Notes: a model not told the origin generated them from the sequence alone. Shown: positions 25,556-35,272, counted from the first letter of the stretch. The stretch: 64,000 bases of DNA from Citrobacter telavivensis (GCA_009363175.1 CP045205.1:4216001-4280000), one strand, 5' to 3'. Made by a program: numbers and translations.

Positions 25556-27185
25556 TGTTCTTTTTCACTTTCGGAATAAAAAGAGAGAATAAGGTGCCGC
25601 AGGGATTATTATCTTCCAGAGTAATCATTCCGCCACAGCGCCCCACATAACTTGCAATCAAATACAGTCCGATGCCGTGCTCACCTGGCTCATCGGAACG
25701 GGTGCTCACACCTTGTTCGAATATTTTTTCGCGCAATGCTTCAGGGACACCGCATCCCTGGTCGGCAACTTCGATCACCACATCATCGCCTTCATCGCTC
25801 AGGTACAGTTCCACAACCTTATTCCCTTGCTCGGTACGCAAGCTGGCTTCAAACGCGTTATCGAGAAGATTCCCGACAATCGCCGCAAACTCGGTACTGT
25901 CCAGCCCTTCCGGCAGTTGCTGAAGCTGGCTTCCGGGAACGATCGTCATTTTGAGACCCAGTTCGCGCGCGCGCTGAACCTTACCAAACAGCAGACCCGC
26001 CACCTGGCGATCGGCAAACGCCTCGCGCAGGCTGTCGATCAGCTGCTGCTGTGCCTGCGACTCCCCCTGTACCATCTCCCTGACCCGATCGTATTCTTTC
26101 ATTTGCAGCAGGCCATTGAGCGTTGACATCCAGTTCAGATGTTCATGTCGTAACGTTCTGAGGCTCTCCACATATTGCCTAATCTGTGTCAGTTGCGCGT
26201 TCAGGGTGGCGATTTCGTCTTTGCTGCGGAAACTGATGATCGCCCCCAGCAGTTCATTGCCTGAACGGATCGCCTCGCGGTTGGCGATAACGCTCAGGCC
26301 ATTGAAGTTCACCATTGCGTCCACACGCCTTTCAGCAATCTGTTCGGTAAAGAAATCCGACGGGCTCACCACTTCATGAATCGGTTTACCCAACCATTGT
26401 CGGCCCGGCGAACGCAGACCGAGCATCTTTCTCGCACTGCGGTTAATGGCCGTAATATAGCCGTCCGGATCGACAGCTATCAGCCCTTCATATACTGAGC
26501 TGAACAACGCTTCCTGCTGACGAACCACCCGGGCAATTTGCTTGGGTTCCATCCCCATCATCTGGCGACGGATGTGGGCGGCAAAAAACCAGGAGAGTAG
26601 CATCAGAACCACCAACAGCAGAACAAACACGCCAGCCATCGGCAGAATGAAGTCCAGCCGCCAGCTGTCAATTTTGCTGATCAGATAGCCAATGGAGACC
26701 ACGCCGATGATGTTACCGTCATCATCAAAGATGGGCGTTTTTGCCCGCATCGCCAGCCCAATCGACCCCGTCCCGGTAATGAAATAACTCTCCCCTCTCT
26801 CCAGCGCGCCCGGTTTAGTGAACTGCATCGGGTAACCGATTTTCTCCGGATTAGGGTGATAAAGTCGAATAGAGTGACTATCGCCAATCACCACATAATC
26901 AAAATCGGTATCGCTCTGCAGTTTACCGGCAATGGTTGCCAGCCGTTGGTAATCGCGTGCCTTCACTGCCGCAATGACGCTGTCGTTGGCGGCAATAATC
27001 TTCGCCTGGTTCATCGCCATATCGCGGACATGTGTACTCAAATAATCCTCAAAACTGGCGGAAAAATACTGTGCCAGTGCGGCAATAATGAACACTGAGA
27101 AAACGAGAATAAGCAGAAAAATGCGTAACGGAAATGCCAGTCGGCGAAAAAAAGAAAACGGCTTTTTATTTTTTTGAACCAACAT
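25524..27185 (-). CDS. dpiB: Citrate-sensing histidine kinase DpiB (CitA)
   Basis: 553 residues. Domain order: first membrane helix (about 20-42), periplasmic PAS sensor (about 43-178) with the citrate-contact region SHSIRLYHPNPEKIG near 103-117, second helix (about 179-200), cytoplasmic PAS (about 220-320), phospho-acceptor His347 (LRHEHLNWM), and HATPase with DNAFEA and GIGLYL motifs. It phosphorylates DpiA. An AAGGAA site precedes the ATG. Divergent from the cit operon it controls. Confidence 0.95.
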   Translation of the reverse strand: MLVQKNKKPFSFFRRLAFPLRIFLLILVFSVFIIAALAQYFSASFEDYLSTHVRDMAMNQAKIIAANDSVIAAVKARDYQRLATIAGKLQSDTDFDYVVIGDSHSIRLYHPNPEKIGYPMQFTKPGALERGESYFITGTGSIGLAMRAKTPIFDDDGNIIGVVSIGYLISKIDSWRLDFILPMAGVFVLLLVVLMLLSWFFAAHIRRQMMGMEPKQIARVVRQQEALFSSVYEGLIAVDPDGYITAINRSARKMLGLRSPGRQWLGKPIHEVVSPSDFFTEQIAERRVDAMVNFNGLSVIANREAIRSGNELLGAIISFRSKDEIATLNAQLTQIRQYVESLRTLRHEHLNWMSTLNGLLQMKEYDRVREMVQGESQAQQQLIDSLREAFADRQVAGLLFGKVQRARELGLKMTIVPGSQLQQLPEGLDSTEFAAIVGNLLDNAFEASLRTEQGNKVVELYLSDEGDDVVIEVADQGCGVPEALREKIFEQGVSTRSDEPGEHGIGLYLIASYVGRCGGMITLEDNNPCGTLFSLFIPKVKKNNDGTINPINR

Positions 27186-27389
27186 GACTGTTCCTTAATG
27201 GGCATTATTCGGTATAGTTAGCCAGCAAATGTAATAAAAATGTTCTATCCAAACACAGAAATAATAAAGACGATCGTTACAGATTCACCACATTAAATCA
27301 ATTAAGTCATTTAACTCCACGTCACAATCTGCAATAAGAATAATTAAAAAACTTAAAACCATTAAACTCATAAAAACCATCTAAGCCTT

Positions 27390-27405
27390 TGTGAAATAAA
27401 TCAAA
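27390..27405 (+). promoter_or_regulatory. CRP-like site (with FNR-like half) upstream of citC
   Basis: TGTGA-AATAAA-TCAAA matches 9 of 10 CRP core positions. The overlapping bases GTGAA-ATAA-ATCAA resemble an FNR box (8/10). With the -10 TACGAT at 27427-27432 the site would be centred near -41.5, a class II activator position. Confidence 0.5.
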
Positions 27406-27437
27406 ATTTATCTCCGAAATACTCCTTACGATGTATG

Positions 27438-27490
27438 CATTCGGGAAAAAAAGAAATAGACCTTTGCAAAATCGTCTTTTTCCCGGAATG
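27438..27490 (+). repeat. Long inverted repeat in the citC leader
   Basis: CATTCGGGAAAAA (27438-27450) pairs with TTTTTCCCGGAATG (27477-27490), with one bulged G and a 26-base loop. It would fold at the very 5' end of the predicted citC mRNA. No T-run follows it, so it is not a typical terminator. Confidence 0.55.
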
Positions 27491-27574
27491 AAAACAAAAC
27501 GTTATCAAATAGTATTCTCATACAACATACGCACAATACTGGCAACAACAATATATCTTCAGGACTCATCCACT

Positions 27575-28651
27575 ATGTTTGGTAATAATGTGTTCACGCG
27601 CGTCAAACGCTCAGAAAATATAAAAATGGCGGCGATCACGCAATTCCTGAAAGAAAATGATCTGAGCGTCGATACCACCGTTGAGGTTTTTATTACCGTT
27701 ACCCGCGACGAAAAACTCATCGCCTGCGGCGGTATTGCCGGAAATATCATTAAGTGCGTTGCCATTAGCGAATCGGTACGCGGTGAAGGTTTAGCGCTCA
27801 CGCTGGCGACAGAACTCATCAATCTCGCCTACGAAAGACACTGCACGCATCTCTTCATTTATACCAAAACAGAGTACGAAACGTTGTTCAGGCAGTGCGG
27901 ATTTTCCACCCTCACCAGCGTTCCCGGCATCATGGTGCTGATGGAAAACAGCACCACGCGTCTGAAACGCTACGCGGAGTCGTTGAGCAAACTGCGTCAT
28001 GACGGAAAGAAAATCGGTTGTATCGTGATGAATGCCAACCCGTTCACCAATGGTCACCGCTATTTGATCAAACAGGCAGCGGCGCAGTGTGACTGGCTTC
28101 ATCTGTTTCTGGTGAAAGAAGATACCTCGCGTTTCCCGTATGAGGACCGACTCGATCTGGTGCTTAAAGGCACGTCGGATATTGCGCATCTCACCGTCCA
28201 TCGCGGTTCGGAATACATCATTTCGCGTGCCACATTCCCGTGCTACTTCATCAAAGAACAGAGCGTCATCAACCATTGCTACACCGAAATTGATTTAAAA
28301 ATTTTCCGTCAGTATCTGGCACCCGCGCTGGGGATCACCCATCGCTTCGTCGGTACGGAACCGTTTTGCGGCGTAACCGCCCAGTATAACCACGATATGC
28401 GTTTCTGGCTGGAAACGCCGACCCTCCCCGCCCCGCCCATTGAACTGGTGGAAATAGAGCGACTGTGTTTCCAGGAGACGCCGATCTCCGCCTCTCTGGT
28501 GCGCAAACTGCTCGTGAAAAAAGATCTCACGGCTATCGCGTCGCTGGTGCCTTCAGCCACTTTGCAGTACCTGCAAAGCATGCCTGAACGCGCGCCCGCT
28601 CCCGCGACAGTCCGCCAAAAGACCCCCGCATTAGTAACAGGTGAAAAATGA
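27575..28651 (+). CDS. citC: [Citrate (pro-3S)-lyase] ligase CitC
   Basis: 358 residues from the ATG giving MFGNNVF, with AGGA 12 bases upstream. It acetylates the prosthetic group of the lyase acyl carrier CitD, switching citrate lyase on. An N-terminal GNAT-like acetyltransferase fold (about 1-135) is followed by a nucleotidyltransferase domain with IVMNANPFTNGHRYLI (about 150-165) that holds the HxGH-like ATP site. First gene of citCDEFXGT; its stop overlaps citD by 4 bases. Confidence 0.95.
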   Translation: MFGNNVFTRVKRSENIKMAAITQFLKENDLSVDTTVEVFITVTRDEKLIACGGIAGNIIKCVAISESVRGEGLALTLATELINLAYERHCTHLFIYTKTEYETLFRQCGFSTLTSVPGIMVLMENSTTRLKRYAESLSKLRHDGKKIGCIVMNANPFTNGHRYLIKQAAAQCDWLHLFLVKEDTSRFPYEDRLDLVLKGTSDIAHLTVHRGSEYIISRATFPCYFIKEQSVINHCYTEIDLKIFRQYLAPALGITHRFVGTEPFCGVTAQYNHDMRFWLETPTLPAPPIELVEIERLCFQETPISASLVRKLLVKKDLTAIASLVPSATLQYLQSMPERAPAPATVRQKTPALVTGEK

Positions 28652-28944
28652 AAATAAATCAGGCTGCCGTCGCAGGCACACTTGAGTCCGGTGATGTGAT
28701 GATACGCATCGCCCCTCTCGATACGCAGGATATTGATCTGCAGATCAACAGCAGCGTTGAGAAACAGTTTGGCGAGGCCATTCGCGCCACCATTCTGGAT
28801 GTTCTGGCGCAGTATGACGTGCGCGGCGTGCAATTGAATGTCGATGATAAAGGCGCGCTGGACTGCATTTTACGTGCACGACTGGAAGCATTACTGGCAC
28901 GCGCCAGCGGCATCCCGGCCCTGCCCTGGGAGGATCGCCAATGA
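28648..28944 (+). CDS. citD: Citrate lyase acyl carrier protein, gamma subunit CitD
   Basis: 98 residues. Carries the 2'-(5''-triphosphoribosyl)-3'-dephospho-CoA group on Ser14 (LESGDV), where acetyl and citryl are bound in turn. Its ATG overlaps the citC stop and its stop overlaps the citE start, both as ATGA. Confidence 0.96.
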   Translation: MKINQAAVAGTLESGDVMIRIAPLDTQDIDLQINSSVEKQFGEAIRATILDVLAQYDVRGVQLNVDDKGALDCILRARLEALLARASGIPALPWEDRQ

Positions 28945-29849
28945 TTTCCGCTTCTTTACAACAGCGCAAAACGCGCACTCGCCGCAGCATGCTGTTTGTT
29001 CCCGGCGCCAATGCCGCAATGGTCAGCAACTCTTTCATCTATCCGGCAGATGCCCTGATGTTTGACCTGGAAGACTCCGTCGCACTGCGTGAAAAAGACA
29101 CCGCGCGTCGCCTGGTCTACCACGCGCTGCAGCATCCGCTCTACCACGACGTCGAAACCATTGTGCGCGTAAATGCGCTGGATTCCGAATGGGGGATCAA
29201 CGATCTGGAAGCGGTCGTTCGCGGCGGTGCTGACGTGGTTCGGCTGCCGAAAACCGATACCGCTCAGGATGTTATCGATATCGAAAGCGAAATTCTGCGT
29301 ATTGAAAAAGCCTGCGGTCGCGAGCCAGGCAGTACAGGTCTGCTGGCCGCCATCGAATCGCCGTTAGGTATCACCCGCGCCGTAGAAATTGCCCACGCCT
29401 CCGAGCGTCTGATCGGGATCGCGCTGGGAGCGGAAGACTACGTACGCAACCTGCGTACAGAACGTTCACCAGAGGGCACTGAATTACTGTTTGCCCGCTG
29501 CTCGATTTTACAGGCCGCACGCTCCGCCGGGATTCAGGCGTTCGATACCGTCTATTCCGATGCCAACAACGAAGCGGGCTTTCTGCATGAAGCGGCCCAC
29601 ATCAAACAGTTGGGCTTTGACGGCAAATCGCTGATCAACCCACGCCAGATTGAACTGCTGCACAACCTGTATGCCCCGACGCAAAAAGAAGTGACGCATG
29701 CGCGTCTGGTCGTGGAAGCCGCAGAAGCCGCCGCCCGCGAAGGCCTCGGGGTGGTCTCCCTGAACGGCAAGATGGTCGACAGCCCGGTGATCGAGCGCGC
29801 ACGTCTGGTGCTCTCCCGCGCAGAACTTTCCGGCATCCGCGAAGAATAA
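28941..29849 (+). CDS. citE: Citrate lyase beta subunit CitE
   Basis: 302 residues, family length. Cleaves citryl-ACP to oxaloacetate and acetyl-ACP. HpcH/HpaI TIM barrel with the acidic metal site in FDLEDSV (about 41-47) and a second in AIESPLG and GAEDYVRN. A GGGAGGA ribosome site lies inside the citD end. Confidence 0.97.
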   Translation: MISASLQQRKTRTRRSMLFVPGANAAMVSNSFIYPADALMFDLEDSVALREKDTARRLVYHALQHPLYHDVETIVRVNALDSEWGINDLEAVVRGGADVVRLPKTDTAQDVIDIESEILRIEKACGREPGSTGLLAAIESPLGITRAVEIAHASERLIGIALGAEDYVRNLRTERSPEGTELLFARCSILQAARSAGIQAFDTVYSDANNEAGFLHEAAHIKQLGFDGKSLINPRQIELLHNLYAPTQKEVTHARLVVEAAEAAAREGLGVVSLNGKMVDSPVIERARLVLSRAELSGIREE

Positions 29850-29859
29850 GGCAAAAACA

Positions 29860-31392
29860 ATGACCCAGAAAAACGAACAGTTTCAACGACAGGAACGGGT
29901 AGCAGCCTGGAGTCGCCAGGCCGAAAGTGACCTTTCCACCTATACGAGCACCGCGAAACAAGCTCTGCAGGCACAAAAACCGCGTGACCAAAAACTGTGC
30001 GCGAGTCTTGAAGAGGCGATCCGCCGTTCCGGTTTACAGGATGGCATGACCATCTCCTTCCACCACGCGTTTCGCGGCGGCGACCTGACCCTCAACCTGG
30101 TGATGGCAACCATTGCCAGCATGGGATTTAAAAACCTGACGCTGGCCTCCAGTTCCCTGAGTGACTGCCACGCACCGCTGGTCGACCATATTCGTCACGG
30201 CGTCGTCAGCCGCATTTATACTTCCGGTCTGCGCGGACCGCTGGCAGAAGAGATCTCTCGCGGCCTGCTGGCAGAGCCCGTCCAGGTTCACTCCCACGGC
30301 GGGCGCGTGCATTTGGTACAAAGCGGCGAACTCAGCATTGACGTGGCCTTCCTCGGCGTCCCGTCATGCGATCCTTTCGGTAACGCCAACGGCTATACCG
30401 GTAAAGCGTGCTGCGGCTCACTCGGCTATGCCCGCGTTGACGCGGAAAGCGCCAACCAGGTGGTGCTACTGACGGAGCAACTGCTGCCTTATCCACACAA
30501 CCCGGCCAGCATCACCCAGGATCAGGTTGATCTGATAGTGCAAATAGACCAGGTCGGTGATGCCGATAAAATCGGGGCCGACGCCACCCGAATGACCACT
30601 AACCCGCGTGAACTGCTGATTGCCCGCAGCGCGGCCGAGGTCATCGCCCACTCCGGCTATTTCAAAGAAGGCTTTTCACTGCAAACCGGTACCGGCGGTG
30701 CCTCGCTGGCGGTCACTCGCTTCCTGGAAGACAAAATGCGCAGCCGCAATATCCGCGCAGATTTCGCCCTGGGCGGCATCACCGCCACTATCGTCGACCT
30801 GCATGAAAAAGGTTTGATTCGCAAACTGCTGGACGTACAGAGCTTTGACCGCAGCGCCGCTGAATCTCTGGCGCGCAACCCGAATCACATCGAAATCAGT
30901 GCAAATCAGTATGCCAACTGGGGTTCAAAAGGGGCCTCCGTTGACCGTCTGGACGTGGTCGTGCTGAGTGCGCTTGAAGTCGACACCCAGTTTAACGTCA
31001 ACGTGCTGACCGGTTCTGACGGCGTCATTCGCGGCGCGTCCGGCGGTCACTGCGATACCGCCGTCGCCGCTGCGCTGTCAATCATCGTCGCGCCGCTGGT
31101 ACGTGGCCGTATTCCGACGCTGGTAGATAACGTGCTGACCTGCGTCACACCGGGTTCCAGCGTCGATATTCTGGTTACCGATCATGGTATTGCGGTTAAC
31201 CCGGCGCGTCCGGAACTGGCAGAACGCCTGAAAGACGCGGGGATGAAGGTCGTCTCGATTGAGTGGTTACGCGAACGTGCACAGCAACTCACTGGCGAAC
31301 CTCGTCCAATCGAATTCACCGACCGCGTGATTGCCGTAGTGCGCTATCGCGATGGTTCAGTGATCGACGTTGTTCATCAGGTGAAGGAATAA
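29860..31392 (+). CDS. citF: Citrate lyase alpha subunit CitF
   Basis: 510 residues. The citrate:acetyl-ACP transferase that swaps acetate for citrate on the CitD prosthetic group; CoA-transferase fold. It contains GTGGASLAVTRFLEDK and SGGHCDTAVAA motifs. Starts 10 bases after citE, and citX follows 3 bases after its stop, consistent with one polycistronic unit. Confidence 0.97.
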   Translation: MTQKNEQFQRQERVAAWSRQAESDLSTYTSTAKQALQAQKPRDQKLCASLEEAIRRSGLQDGMTISFHHAFRGGDLTLNLVMATIASMGFKNLTLASSSLSDCHAPLVDHIRHGVVSRIYTSGLRGPLAEEISRGLLAEPVQVHSHGGRVHLVQSGELSIDVAFLGVPSCDPFGNANGYTGKACCGSLGYARVDAESANQVVLLTEQLLPYPHNPASITQDQVDLIVQIDQVGDADKIGADATRMTTNPRELLIARSAAEVIAHSGYFKEGFSLQTGTGGASLAVTRFLEDKMRSRNIRADFALGGITATIVDLHEKGLIRKLLDVQSFDRSAAESLARNPNHIEISANQYANWGSKGASVDRLDVVVLSALEVDTQFNVNVLTGSDGVIRGASGGHCDTAVAAALSIIVAPLVRGRIPTLVDNVLTCVTPGSSVDILVTDHGIAVNPARPELAERLKDAGMKVVSIEWLRERAQQLTGEPRPIEFTDRVIAVVRYRDGSVIDVVHQVKE

Positions 31393-31395
31393 GCC

Positions 31396-31947
31396 ATGCA
31401 CCTGCTCCCTGAACAGGCCACCCGCCACGCAGTTTCAATTCCCGAGCTACTCGTCAGTCGGGATGAGCGACAGGCACGGCAACACGTCTGGCTGGCGCGC
31501 CATCCTATTCCACTGGTCTCCTTTACCGTGGTAGCGCCTGGCCCGATTAAAGACAGCGAGCTCACCCGTCGCCTCTTTAATCATGGCGTGACCGCCCTGC
31601 GTACGCTGGCGGCGCAGGCGGACTGGCCTATCAGGGAGCAGGCTGCACTGGCCTCAGCCAGCGGGCCAGAAGGCATGCTCTCGATTGAGGCACCGGCCCG
31701 TGACATCAAGCTCGCAACCATTGAGCTCGAACAGACTCATCCTCTGGGACGTTTGTGGGACATCGATGTGCTCACTCCCGGAGGCGAAATTCTCTCCCGC
31801 CGCCATTTCGCGCTTCCCCCTCGCCGCTGTCTGCTGTGCGAACAGAACGCGGCGGAATGCGCGCGTGGGAAAACCCATACGCTCTCCTTTCTGATCAACC
31901 ACATGGAGGCGCTACTGCATGCTGCCGATTCCCGATATGCCCGTTGA
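31396..31947 (+). CDS. citX: Apo-citrate lyase phosphoribosyl-dephospho-CoA transferase CitX
   Basis: 183 residues. Attaches the prosthetic group made by CitG to Ser14 of CitD, completing holo-citrate lyase. It has a conserved CLLCEQNAAECARG segment near 152-165. Its 3' end overlaps the citG start by 29 bases. Confidence 0.94.
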   Translation: MHLLPEQATRHAVSIPELLVSRDERQARQHVWLARHPIPLVSFTVVAPGPIKDSELTRRLFNHGVTALRTLAAQADWPIREQAALASASGPEGMLSIEAPARDIKLATIELEQTHPLGRLWDIDVLTPGGEILSRRHFALPPRRCLLCEQNAAECARGKTHTLSFLINHMEALLHAADSRYAR

Positions 31948-32827
31948 AACCACCGCCCTTCCCCACACGCTGGTTGACGCGTACGGCCATCTGGCGTGGC
32001 GCGCAATGCTGACGGAAGTCAACCTGACGCCAAAACCCGGGCTGGTCGATCGTCTGAACTGTGGCGCGCATAAAGACATGTCGTTGACGGATTTTCACCG
32101 CAGCGCGCTGGCCATTCAGGCCTGGTTGCCGCGTTTTATTGAATACGGTGCCTGCTGCGCGCAAATGCCAGCCGACGCCGTATTAAACGGCTTACGCCCG
32201 TTAGGTATGGCCTGTGAAGCCGACATGTTTCGGGCCACCGCGGGTGTGAACACCCATAAGGGCAGCATTTTTTCTCTCGGCCTGCTGTGTGCCGCCATTG
32301 GCCGTCTACATCAGCAACGGCAATCTGTTACACCGGAAACGATCTGCACTACCGCCGCCAGCTTTTGTCGCGGTCTGACCGAGCGCGAACTGCGCAATAA
32401 CAATCAACAAATCACGGCAGGTCAGCGACTTTATCAGCAACTGGGATTAACCGGCGCACGTGGCGAAGCCGAAGCGGGATATCCATTGGTTATCCGCCAT
32501 GCGCTTCCACACTATCGCGCCCTGTTAGCTGAGGGGCGCGATCCCGAGCTGGCACTGCTCGACACCTTACTCCTGCTGATTGCGCTCAACGGCGACACCA
32601 ACGTTGCCTCGCGTGGCGGTGCGGCAGGACTGCGCTGGATACAGCAGCAGGCAAACGCATTGTTACAACAAGGGGGCATCCGAACCCCCGCCGATCTCAC
32701 TCATCTGCATCAGTTCGACAGCCACTGCATTGAACGCAATCTCAGTCCTGGCGGCAGTGCCGACCTGCTGATCGTAACGTGGTTTTTGGCCCAGATTTCT
32801 CAAATTAAACATTTACACAATTATTGA
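31919..32827 (+). CDS. citG: Triphosphoribosyl-dephospho-CoA synthase CitG
   Basis: 302 residues. Makes the citrate lyase prosthetic-group precursor from ATP and dephospho-CoA. Conserved PKPGLVDRLNCGAHKDM (about 40-56), ATAGVNTHKGSIFSLG and GDTNVASRGG motifs are present. The C-terminus runs about nine residues past the usual FLAQI end. An ATG at 31937 is an alternative start. Overlaps citX and is followed by citT after 25 bases. Confidence 0.94.
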   Translation: MLPIPDMPVETTALPHTLVDAYGHLAWRAMLTEVNLTPKPGLVDRLNCGAHKDMSLTDFHRSALAIQAWLPRFIEYGACCAQMPADAVLNGLRPLGMACEADMFRATAGVNTHKGSIFSLGLLCAAIGRLHQQRQSVTPETICTTAASFCRGLTERELRNNNQQITAGQRLYQQLGLTGARGEAEAGYPLVIRHALPHYRALLAEGRDPELALLDTLLLLIALNGDTNVASRGGAAGLRWIQQQANALLQQGGIRTPADLTHLHQFDSHCIERNLSPGGSADLLIVTWFLAQISQIKHLHNY

Positions 32828-32852
32828 AAAGATCCTTTCCGGAGAATCACTT

Positions 32853-34316
32853 ATGTCTTTATCGAAAGATACTATATGGAAGTTGTTTGCCCCCTTGATA
32901 ATCATGGGCGTCATGTTTCTTATCCCCGTCCCGGACGGCATGCCCCCTCAGGCATGGCACTACTTCGCCGTTTTCGTGGCGATGATCGTCGGTATGATTC
33001 TGGAGCCCATTCCGGCTACCGCAATCAGCTTCATCGCGGTCACCATCTGCGTGATTGGCAGCAACTACCTGTTGTTTGATGCCAAAGAGCTGGCGGATCC
33101 GGCATTTGACGCCGGTAAACAAGCGCTGAAATGGGGTCTGGCAGGTTTCTCCAGTACCACCGTCTGGCTGGTGTTCGGCGCGTTCATCTTCGCTCTCGGC
33201 TATGAAGTCACCGGTCTTGGCCGTCGTATCGCGCTGTTTCTGGTGAAATTCATGGGTAAACGTACCCTGACGCTGGGCTATGCGATTGTCATCATCGACA
33301 TTCTGCTGGCGCCGTTTACGCCATCCAACACCGCGCGTACCGGTGGCACCGTGTTCCCGGTAATCAAAAACCTGCCACCGCTGTTTAAATCGTTCCCGAA
33401 CGATCCGTCCGCACGTCGTATCGGCGGTTACCTGATGTGGATGATGGTCATCAGTACCAGCCTGAGTTCTTCGATGTTCGTCACGGGTGCGGCGCCAAAC
33501 GTGCTGGGTCTGGAGTTTGTCAACAAAATCGCCGGTGTGCAGATAAGCTGGCTGCAGTGGTTCCTCAGCTTCCTGCCGGTCGGTATCATTTTGCTGATCG
33601 TTGCGCCGTGGCTCTCTTACGTTCTCTACAAACCTGAAGTCACACACAGTGCGGAAGTCGCCGCCTGGGCGGGTGATGAACTTAAAACCATGGGCACTCT
33701 GACGCGCAAAGAGTGGACGCTGGTCGGTCTGGTTCTGCTGAGCTTAGGCTTGTGGGTCTTCGGCGGCGAAGTGATCGACGCCACCGCCGTCGGTTTGCTC
33801 GCCGTTTCTCTGATGCTGGCACTGCACGTGGTGCCGTGGAAAGACATTACCAAATACAACAGCGCCTGGAACACGCTGGTGAACCTTGCCACCCTTGTGG
33901 TGATGGCAAGCGGTTTAACCCGTTCCGGGTTCATCGACTGGTTCGCGGGTACCATGAGCACCCATCTGGAAGGTTTCTCGCCTAACGCGACGGTGATTGT
34001 GCTGGTGCTGGTGTTCTACTTTGCCCACTACCTGTTTGCCAGCCTGTCGGCGCACACGGCGACAATGCTGCCGGTTATTCTGGCGGTCGGTAAAGGTATC
34101 CCGGGCGTGCCGATGGAACATTTGAGTATCCTGCTGGTGCTGTCCATCGGGATTATGGGTTGTCTGACGCCATACGCAACGGGTCCTGGGGTGATCATCT
34201 ACGGCTGCGGCTATGTGAAATCCAAAGACTACTGGCGTCTTGGCGCCATCTTCGGGGTTATCTACATTGCGATGCTGCTGCTGGTTGGCTGGCCGATTCT
34301 GGCGATGTGGAGCTAG
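32853..34316 (+). CDS. citT: Citrate/succinate antiporter CitT
   Basis: 487 residues, DASS family, about 12 membrane segments. Imports citrate in exchange for succinate, the product of citrate fermentation. Conserved motifs include APFTPSNTARTGG near 149-161 and the C-terminal ATGPGVIIYG substrate motif. A CCGGAGA site precedes the ATG. Last gene of the cit operon, with a strong terminator after it. Confidence 0.97.
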   Translation: MSLSKDTIWKLFAPLIIMGVMFLIPVPDGMPPQAWHYFAVFVAMIVGMILEPIPATAISFIAVTICVIGSNYLLFDAKELADPAFDAGKQALKWGLAGFSSTTVWLVFGAFIFALGYEVTGLGRRIALFLVKFMGKRTLTLGYAIVIIDILLAPFTPSNTARTGGTVFPVIKNLPPLFKSFPNDPSARRIGGYLMWMMVISTSLSSSMFVTGAAPNVLGLEFVNKIAGVQISWLQWFLSFLPVGIILLIVAPWLSYVLYKPEVTHSAEVAAWAGDELKTMGTLTRKEWTLVGLVLLSLGLWVFGGEVIDATAVGLLAVSLMLALHVVPWKDITKYNSAWNTLVNLATLVVMASGLTRSGFIDWFAGTMSTHLEGFSPNATVIVLVLVFYFAHYLFASLSAHTATMLPVILAVGKGIPGVPMEHLSILLVLSIGIMGCLTPYATGPGVIIYGCGYVKSKDYWRLGAIFGVIYIAMLLLVGWPILAMWS

Positions 34317-34345
34317 TCCTGACGTAAAACGCTGAATGGATCAAG

Positions 34346-34381
34346 GCCCGCGGGGTAAACACACCTCGCGGGCTTTTTTTA
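34346..34381 (+). terminator. Terminator of the cit operon
   Basis: GCCCGCGGGG / CCTCGCGGGC ten-base stem with one G-U pair and an 8-base loop, followed by seven Ts. Confidence 0.88.
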
Positions 34382-34427
34382 TGGTTAAATAGATACTATT
34401 CAGATTTTATATAAGTTCAGAACCATC

Positions 34428-35234
34428 ATGAAACCGACCTGGCAAAAATGGGGGTGGCTCGCCGCCTCACTCCTCCCTCTTTCTTCGGCAACCGCCAACG
34501 AATTACAGCCCACGCAGTACGGCGATTTCGACCGTTACGTGCTGGCACTCTCCTGGCAGACGGGATTTTGCCAGAGTCAGCATGAGCGCGACCGCCGCGA
34601 GCCTGATGAATGTCGCCTGCAAAAAGAGACCGCTAACAAAGTCGATTTCCTGACCGTTCACGGTTTGTGGCCAGGATTGCCGAAATCCATCGCGTCGCGC
34701 GGGGTCGATGAACGCCGGTGGATGCGCTTTGGCTGCGCCACGCGTCCCATCCCCAATCAGCCAGAAGCGCGCGCCAGCCGTAAATGCGCGGCACCCGAAA
34801 CGGGCCTGTCGCTGGAAACGGCCGCCAAACTCAGTGACGTGATGCCGGGTGCGGGCGGACGTACTTGCCTTGAGCGCTACGAATACGCAAAACACGGTGC
34901 CTGTTTTGGCTTCGACCCGGATGCGTACTTTGGCACGATGGTGCGGTTGAACAAAGAGATCAAGGCCAGCGAGTTAGGGGTATTTCTCGGTGAAAATTAC
35001 GGCAAGAGCGTGAGTCGCCGCGCCTTCGATGCGGCGGTGGCCAGGCGCTGGGGAAAAGAGGCCGTCAGCGCAGTGAAACTGAGCTGCCACGGTAATCCGG
35101 CTTACCTGACGGAGATCCAGTTCTCACTGAAGGCCACGACCATCAACGCGCCGCTCTCCGCTGACTCGTTCGCCCCGCAACCCCATCCGGGGAACTGTGG
35201 TAAACAGTTTATCATCGACAAAGTGGGTTACTGA
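34428..35234 (+). CDS. rna: Ribonuclease I (RNase T2 family)
   Basis: 268 residues, same as E. coli RNase I. A periplasmic endoribonuclease with broad base specificity. The signal peptide ends near residue 23 (SATA). The two conserved active-site segments are present: VHGLWPG with the first catalytic His (about 79) and YAKHGACFG with the second (about 156). Many cysteines form disulfides. Confidence 0.96.
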   Translation: MKPTWQKWGWLAASLLPLSSATANELQPTQYGDFDRYVLALSWQTGFCQSQHERDRREPDECRLQKETANKVDFLTVHGLWPGLPKSIASRGVDERRWMRFGCATRPIPNQPEARASRKCAAPETGLSLETAAKLSDVMPGAGGRTCLERYEYAKHGACFGFDPDAYFGTMVRLNKEIKASELGVFLGENYGKSVSRRAFDAAVARRWGKEAVSAVKLSCHGNPAYLTEIQFSLKATTINAPLSADSFAPQPHPGNCGKQFIIDKVGY

Positions 35235-35240
35235 TTCACT

Positions 35241-35270
35241 GTCCCGGCGCGAAATCCGCGCCGGCGACAG
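35241..35270. terminator. Hairpin between convergent rna and the flavin reductase-like gene
   Basis: Perfect 8-bp core CCGGCGCG-AAATC-CGCGCCGG, extended by TGTC/GACA with one bulge. It has no T-run on either strand, so termination is possible but unproven. Confidence 0.4.
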
Positions 35271-35272
35271 CG

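Larger units (their letters stand above)
27186..27574. other. 389-base dpiB-citC divergent regulatory region
   Basis: About 70% AT by eye, with no supported gene. It contains poly-A/T stretches suited to DpiA binding, a CRP/FNR-like site (27390-27405), a -10 candidate TACGAT (27427-27432) and a large leader inverted repeat (27438-27490). The open frame running upstream of citC from 27431 has poor codon content and no ribosome site. Confidence 0.6.

Noticed and set aside
27431..27574. 48-codon N-terminal extension of citC
   Set aside because: It would begin at the predicted transcription start and run through the leader hairpin; the E. coli CitC start matches 27575.
32859..33647. 262-codon minus-strand frame opposite citT
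   Set aside because: Charged low-complexity translation typical of the reverse complement of membrane-protein codons.
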